Below are positions 61,933-64,000 of a stretch of DNA of 64,000 nt, in pieces. Made by a program: the position numbers and the translations under genes. Numbering within the stretch: the stretch's first letter is position 1; each line of letters starts with the position of its first letter. Location: positions 1,922,001 through 1,986,000 of the forward strand of contig CP119308.1 of the NCBI GenBank assembly GCA_029203165.1. The letters run 5' to 3'. Under the pieces are notes generated by a model that was given only the letters and a program-made list of their open reading frames with translations, ran no database searches and was not told the origin of the DNA. This DNA comes from Candidatus Microbacterium colombiense. Lineage in GTDB: Bacteria > Actinomycetota > Actinomycetes > Actinomycetales > Microbacteriaceae.

Positions 61933-63192
61933 ATGAAGAAGATGCGCGTAGGCGCCGTGGCCGCGGTCGCGGGCGTCGCCGTGGCGATGACCGGTTGTGC
62001 GAGCACCGGCAGCGCCGGCGGTTCCGCAGACGGTGACACCATCGTCGTCGACATGTGGGCCGGCAGTGAGACGGACGTGGACGCACTCGAGGCCCAGGTC
62101 GCGTTCGCCCAGGAGCAGAACCCGGACATCAAGATCAAGCTGCAGACGTCGCCGTGGAGCGACTTCTTCACCAAGCTCACCACGAACATGGCCAGCGGCA
62201 ACATGGCCTGCATCACGGGCATGAGCGGCGCGCAGCTGGGCGGCTACACCGGTGGGTTCCGGGAACTGAGCGCGGCAGACCTCAAGACGGCCGGCATCGA
62301 CTGGGCGGAGTTCAACCCCAGCGCCGACGGCATCCTGAGCTTCGAGGGCAAGGTCTACGGTGTGCCGTTCGACGTCGCCACCATGCTCGTCTACTACAAC
62401 CAGGACCTCTTGACCGCGGGCGGCGCGACGACGCCGGAGATCGGCTGGACGTTCGACGATTTCGACGCGATCGCGGCGGACGCCACGAAGGACGGCAAGT
62501 ACGGCTTCGGCATGGGCATGGGCGGCTACCAGTGGATGTCGATGCCGATCGCGTACTCCGCCACGCAGCCGGCCTCGGAAGACGGCACGCTCCACATCGA
62601 TGACGAGGACTTCGTGGAGGCATCCACCTGGTACGCGGAACTGGTGACCGAGAAGAAGGTCGCCGCTCCCGTCTCGTCGGCATCCGACACGGGCTGGGGC
62701 GAGAACCAGTACACCGGCGGCAATGCCGCGATGGCTGTCGACGGTACCTGGAACGCGGTCAGCTACCTGAACAACGAGTCCGGCTTCGCGGCCGGGATGG
62801 TGCCGCTTCCCGCAGGCGTCGACGGCAACCCCGGTCCGATCCTCGGCTCCGGCTACGGCATCTCGGCGAACTGCGAGAACCCCGAGGCCGCGCTCAAGGT
62901 GATGGGCTCGCTCCTGGGCGAAGACGCGCAGGACTACATCGCGTCGTCCGGCCGTTCCTACCCGGCGCGCATCTCCTCCCAGCCGCTGTACTTCGAGTCC
63001 ATCGACGAGGAGTACCGCGAGCAGGTGCAGTCCGTCTTCGAGGCGGCTTTCGCCGACACCGTGCCGCTGTACATGACGAAGAACTGGCAGAAGCTCGACA
63101 GCTACATCCAGCCCAACCTCGTCAGCGTCTACAACGGCCAGATGTCGATGGAGGAGCTGCTGACCAACGCGCAGACCCAGTTCGGCGAGTGA
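61933..63192 (+). CDS. Extracellular sugar-binding lipoprotein (ABC importer, CUT1 family)
   Basis: A 419-aa solute-binding protein. The signal peptide carries the lipobox AMTGC (Cys ~22); the mature protein shows family-1 binding-protein features: DTIVVDMWAGSETD, TKLTTNMASGNMACI, GILSFEGKVYGVPFDVATMLVYYNQDLL, and GNAAMAVDGTWNAVSYL. GAGGAGAC precedes the ATG at 61933. It starts an operon with a permease 49 bp later. Fucoside or another oligosaccharide is inferred from the neighbouring GH29. Confidence 0.9.
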   Translation: MKKMRVGAVAAVAGVAVAMTGCASTGSAGGSADGDTIVVDMWAGSETDVDALEAQVAFAQEQNPDIKIKLQTSPWSDFFTKLTTNMASGNMACITGMSGAQLGGYTGGFRELSAADLKTAGIDWAEFNPSADGILSFEGKVYGVPFDVATMLVYYNQDLLTAGGATTPEIGWTFDDFDAIAADATKDGKYGFGMGMGGYQWMSMPIAYSATQPASEDGTLHIDDEDFVEASTWYAELVTEKKVAAPVSSASDTGWGENQYTGGNAAMAVDGTWNAVSYLNNESGFAAGMVPLPAGVDGNPGPILGSGYGISANCENPEAALKVMGSLLGEDAQDYIASSGRSYPARISSQPLYFESIDEEYREQVQSVFEAAFADTVPLYMTKNWQKLDSYIQPNLVSVYNGQMSMEELLTNAQTQFGE

Positions 63193-63241
63193 CCGGACTT
63201 CGTCCGCAGCAGCAGTACCAGAGAAAGAACAAGAAACTGAG

Positions 63242-64000
63242 ATGACGATCACGACGAGACGTCGAGGATCGCTCGCCAAGGTGGAAGGCCGTCAGGCGCT
63301 GGGCTTCGCAAGCCCAGCCCTGATCGGTCTCGCCGTGTTCACGATCGTGCCCGTGGGGCTGTCGATCGTGATGAGCGTCTTCGACTGGCCGACATTCGGC
63401 GAACGAACCTTCAACGGTGTGGACAACTACGTCAAGCTGTTCACCAGCAGTCCCGACTTCTGGCCGGCGCTGCGCAACTCGGCGGTGTACACGCTGCTCT
63501 ACGTGCCGTTGAGCGTCGCTCTCTCGCTCGTGCTCGCTCTCGGGCTCGGCCCGCGGATCCGCGGGCGTGGGGCACTGCGCGTGCTCTTCTTCATCCCGGT
63601 CGTGACGCCGATGGTGGCGAACGTGCTCGTGTGGAAGATGATGCTGCAGCCCCAGGGACTGTTCAACGGACTGTCCCAGACCTGGTTCGGCATCCAACTG
63701 CCCAACTTCCTGGCCGACCCGTCGTGGGCGATGATCATGGTCGTCGTGATGAGCGTCTGGCAGGGCCTCGGCTACAACATGCTGATCTTCTCGGCTGCAC
63801 TCGAGCAGCTTCCCGAAAGCGTGCTCGAAGCGGCGAGCATCGACGGTGCGCAGGGATTCCGGCGGGCCTGGAGCATCATCATCCCGATGATCTCTCCCTC
63901 CATCTTCTTCGCCACCATCATGACGATGATCACGTCGCTGCAGGTGTTCGTGCAACCGCAGATGCTCACCGGTGGTGGCCCCGGCAACGCGACGAAGCCG
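63242..64000 (+). CDS. Sugar ABC transporter permease (5' part, continues beyond window)
   Basis: 253 codons of a MalF-type permease are present. Helices begin near residue 19 (LGFASPALIGLAVFTIVPVGLSIVMS), LRNSAVYTLLYVPLSVALSLVLAL precedes the membrane core, and the EAA loop that docks the ATPase reads EAASIDGAQGFRRAWSIIIP. Only the last helix and tail should be missing. The ATG at 63242 has a weak ribosome-binding site, suggesting coupling to the upstream gene. Confidence 0.9.
   Translation, partial: MTITTRRRGSLAKVEGRQALGFASPALIGLAVFTIVPVGLSIVMSVFDWPTFGERTFNGVDNYVKLFTSSPDFWPALRNSAVYTLLYVPLSVALSLVLALGLGPRIRGRGALRVLFFIPVVTPMVANVLVWKMMLQPQGLFNGLSQTWFGIQLPNFLADPSWAMIMVVVMSVWQGLGYNMLIFSAALEQLPESVLEAASIDGAQGFRRAWSIIIPMISPSIFFATIMTMITSLQVFVQPQMLTGGGPGNATKP

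Noticed and set aside
1..64000. CRISPR array, transposon or prophage
   Set aside because: No regularly spaced direct repeats, transposase, integrase or phage structural genes were seen on either strand.

Overview
The window is high-GC DNA from an actinobacterium of the Microbacteriaceae, most probably a Microbacterium. Evidence: GTG/TTG starts, G/C-ending codons, a tmRNA with an actinobacterial-type tag, and the conserved order pnp ... dapB ... thyA-folA ... dapA-rnj ... ftsK-pgsA-cinA-clgR-DUF3046-recA-recX-miaB-miaA ... dapF ... hflX. It is mostly chromosomal core with small accessory loci; I see no integrase, transposase, phage gene or CRISPR array.

Layout. 0-6.5 kb: a C4-dicarboxylate sensor kinase (cut by the window edge) divergent from dctA; a DUF5302 protein; a DedA membrane protein; a glycosyltransferase fused to an SGNH esterase; a UDP-glucose dehydrogenase. 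6.5-19.8 kb: pnp, an aldo/keto-reductase-like protein lacking its catalytic tetrad, a phosphatase, dapB, a small redox group (OsmC, DUF4395, thioredoxin-like), thyA-folA-SDR, a free-standing EF-Tu domain-2 protein, dapA and RNase J. 19.8-29.1 kb: ftsK to miaA, containing the clgR and recA regulators. 29.1-34.5 kb: a DHFR-like reductase, a GNAT, dapF, a methyltransferase, hflX, a SIMPL protein and ssrA. 34.5-42.6 kb: a second DapA-like protein, a GNAT, an AraC regulator and a complete siderophore ABC importer under a probable iron box, then a lipoprotein, a HisN-like phosphatase and tRNA-Lys. 42.8-51.6 kb: a LAxTG surface protein, a MarR/MFS efflux pair, an IclR-controlled CoA-transferase/thiolase operon, and an MFS carrier. 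51.7-59.2 kb: otsA-otsB and ilvD-ilvB-ilvN-ilvC. 59.3-64 kb: a GH29 fucosidase, a ROK repressor and a sugar ABC importer that runs off the end.

Two stretches (29.8-32.7 kb and 56.6-59.1 kb) carry dense single-base insertions and deletions. They break a GNAT, dapF, a methyltransferase, hflX, ilvB, ilvN and ilvC, yet every piece remains strongly conserved in some frame. These are most economically read as uncorrected sequencing errors, not gene decay. At least sixteen genes have a TANNNT -10 hexamer only 6-9 bases before the start codon, so leaderless transcription looks common; this spacing also fixes many starts.

The most interesting biology is the GT4-SGNH fusion, the tetrad-less AKR homologue behind pnp, the orphan EF-Tu domain-2 protein, a 9-codon leader coupled to clgR, and a shared palindrome (core ACATCGGATGT) in front of both the fucosidase and the sugar-importer operon, likely the operator of the ROK repressor encoded between them.
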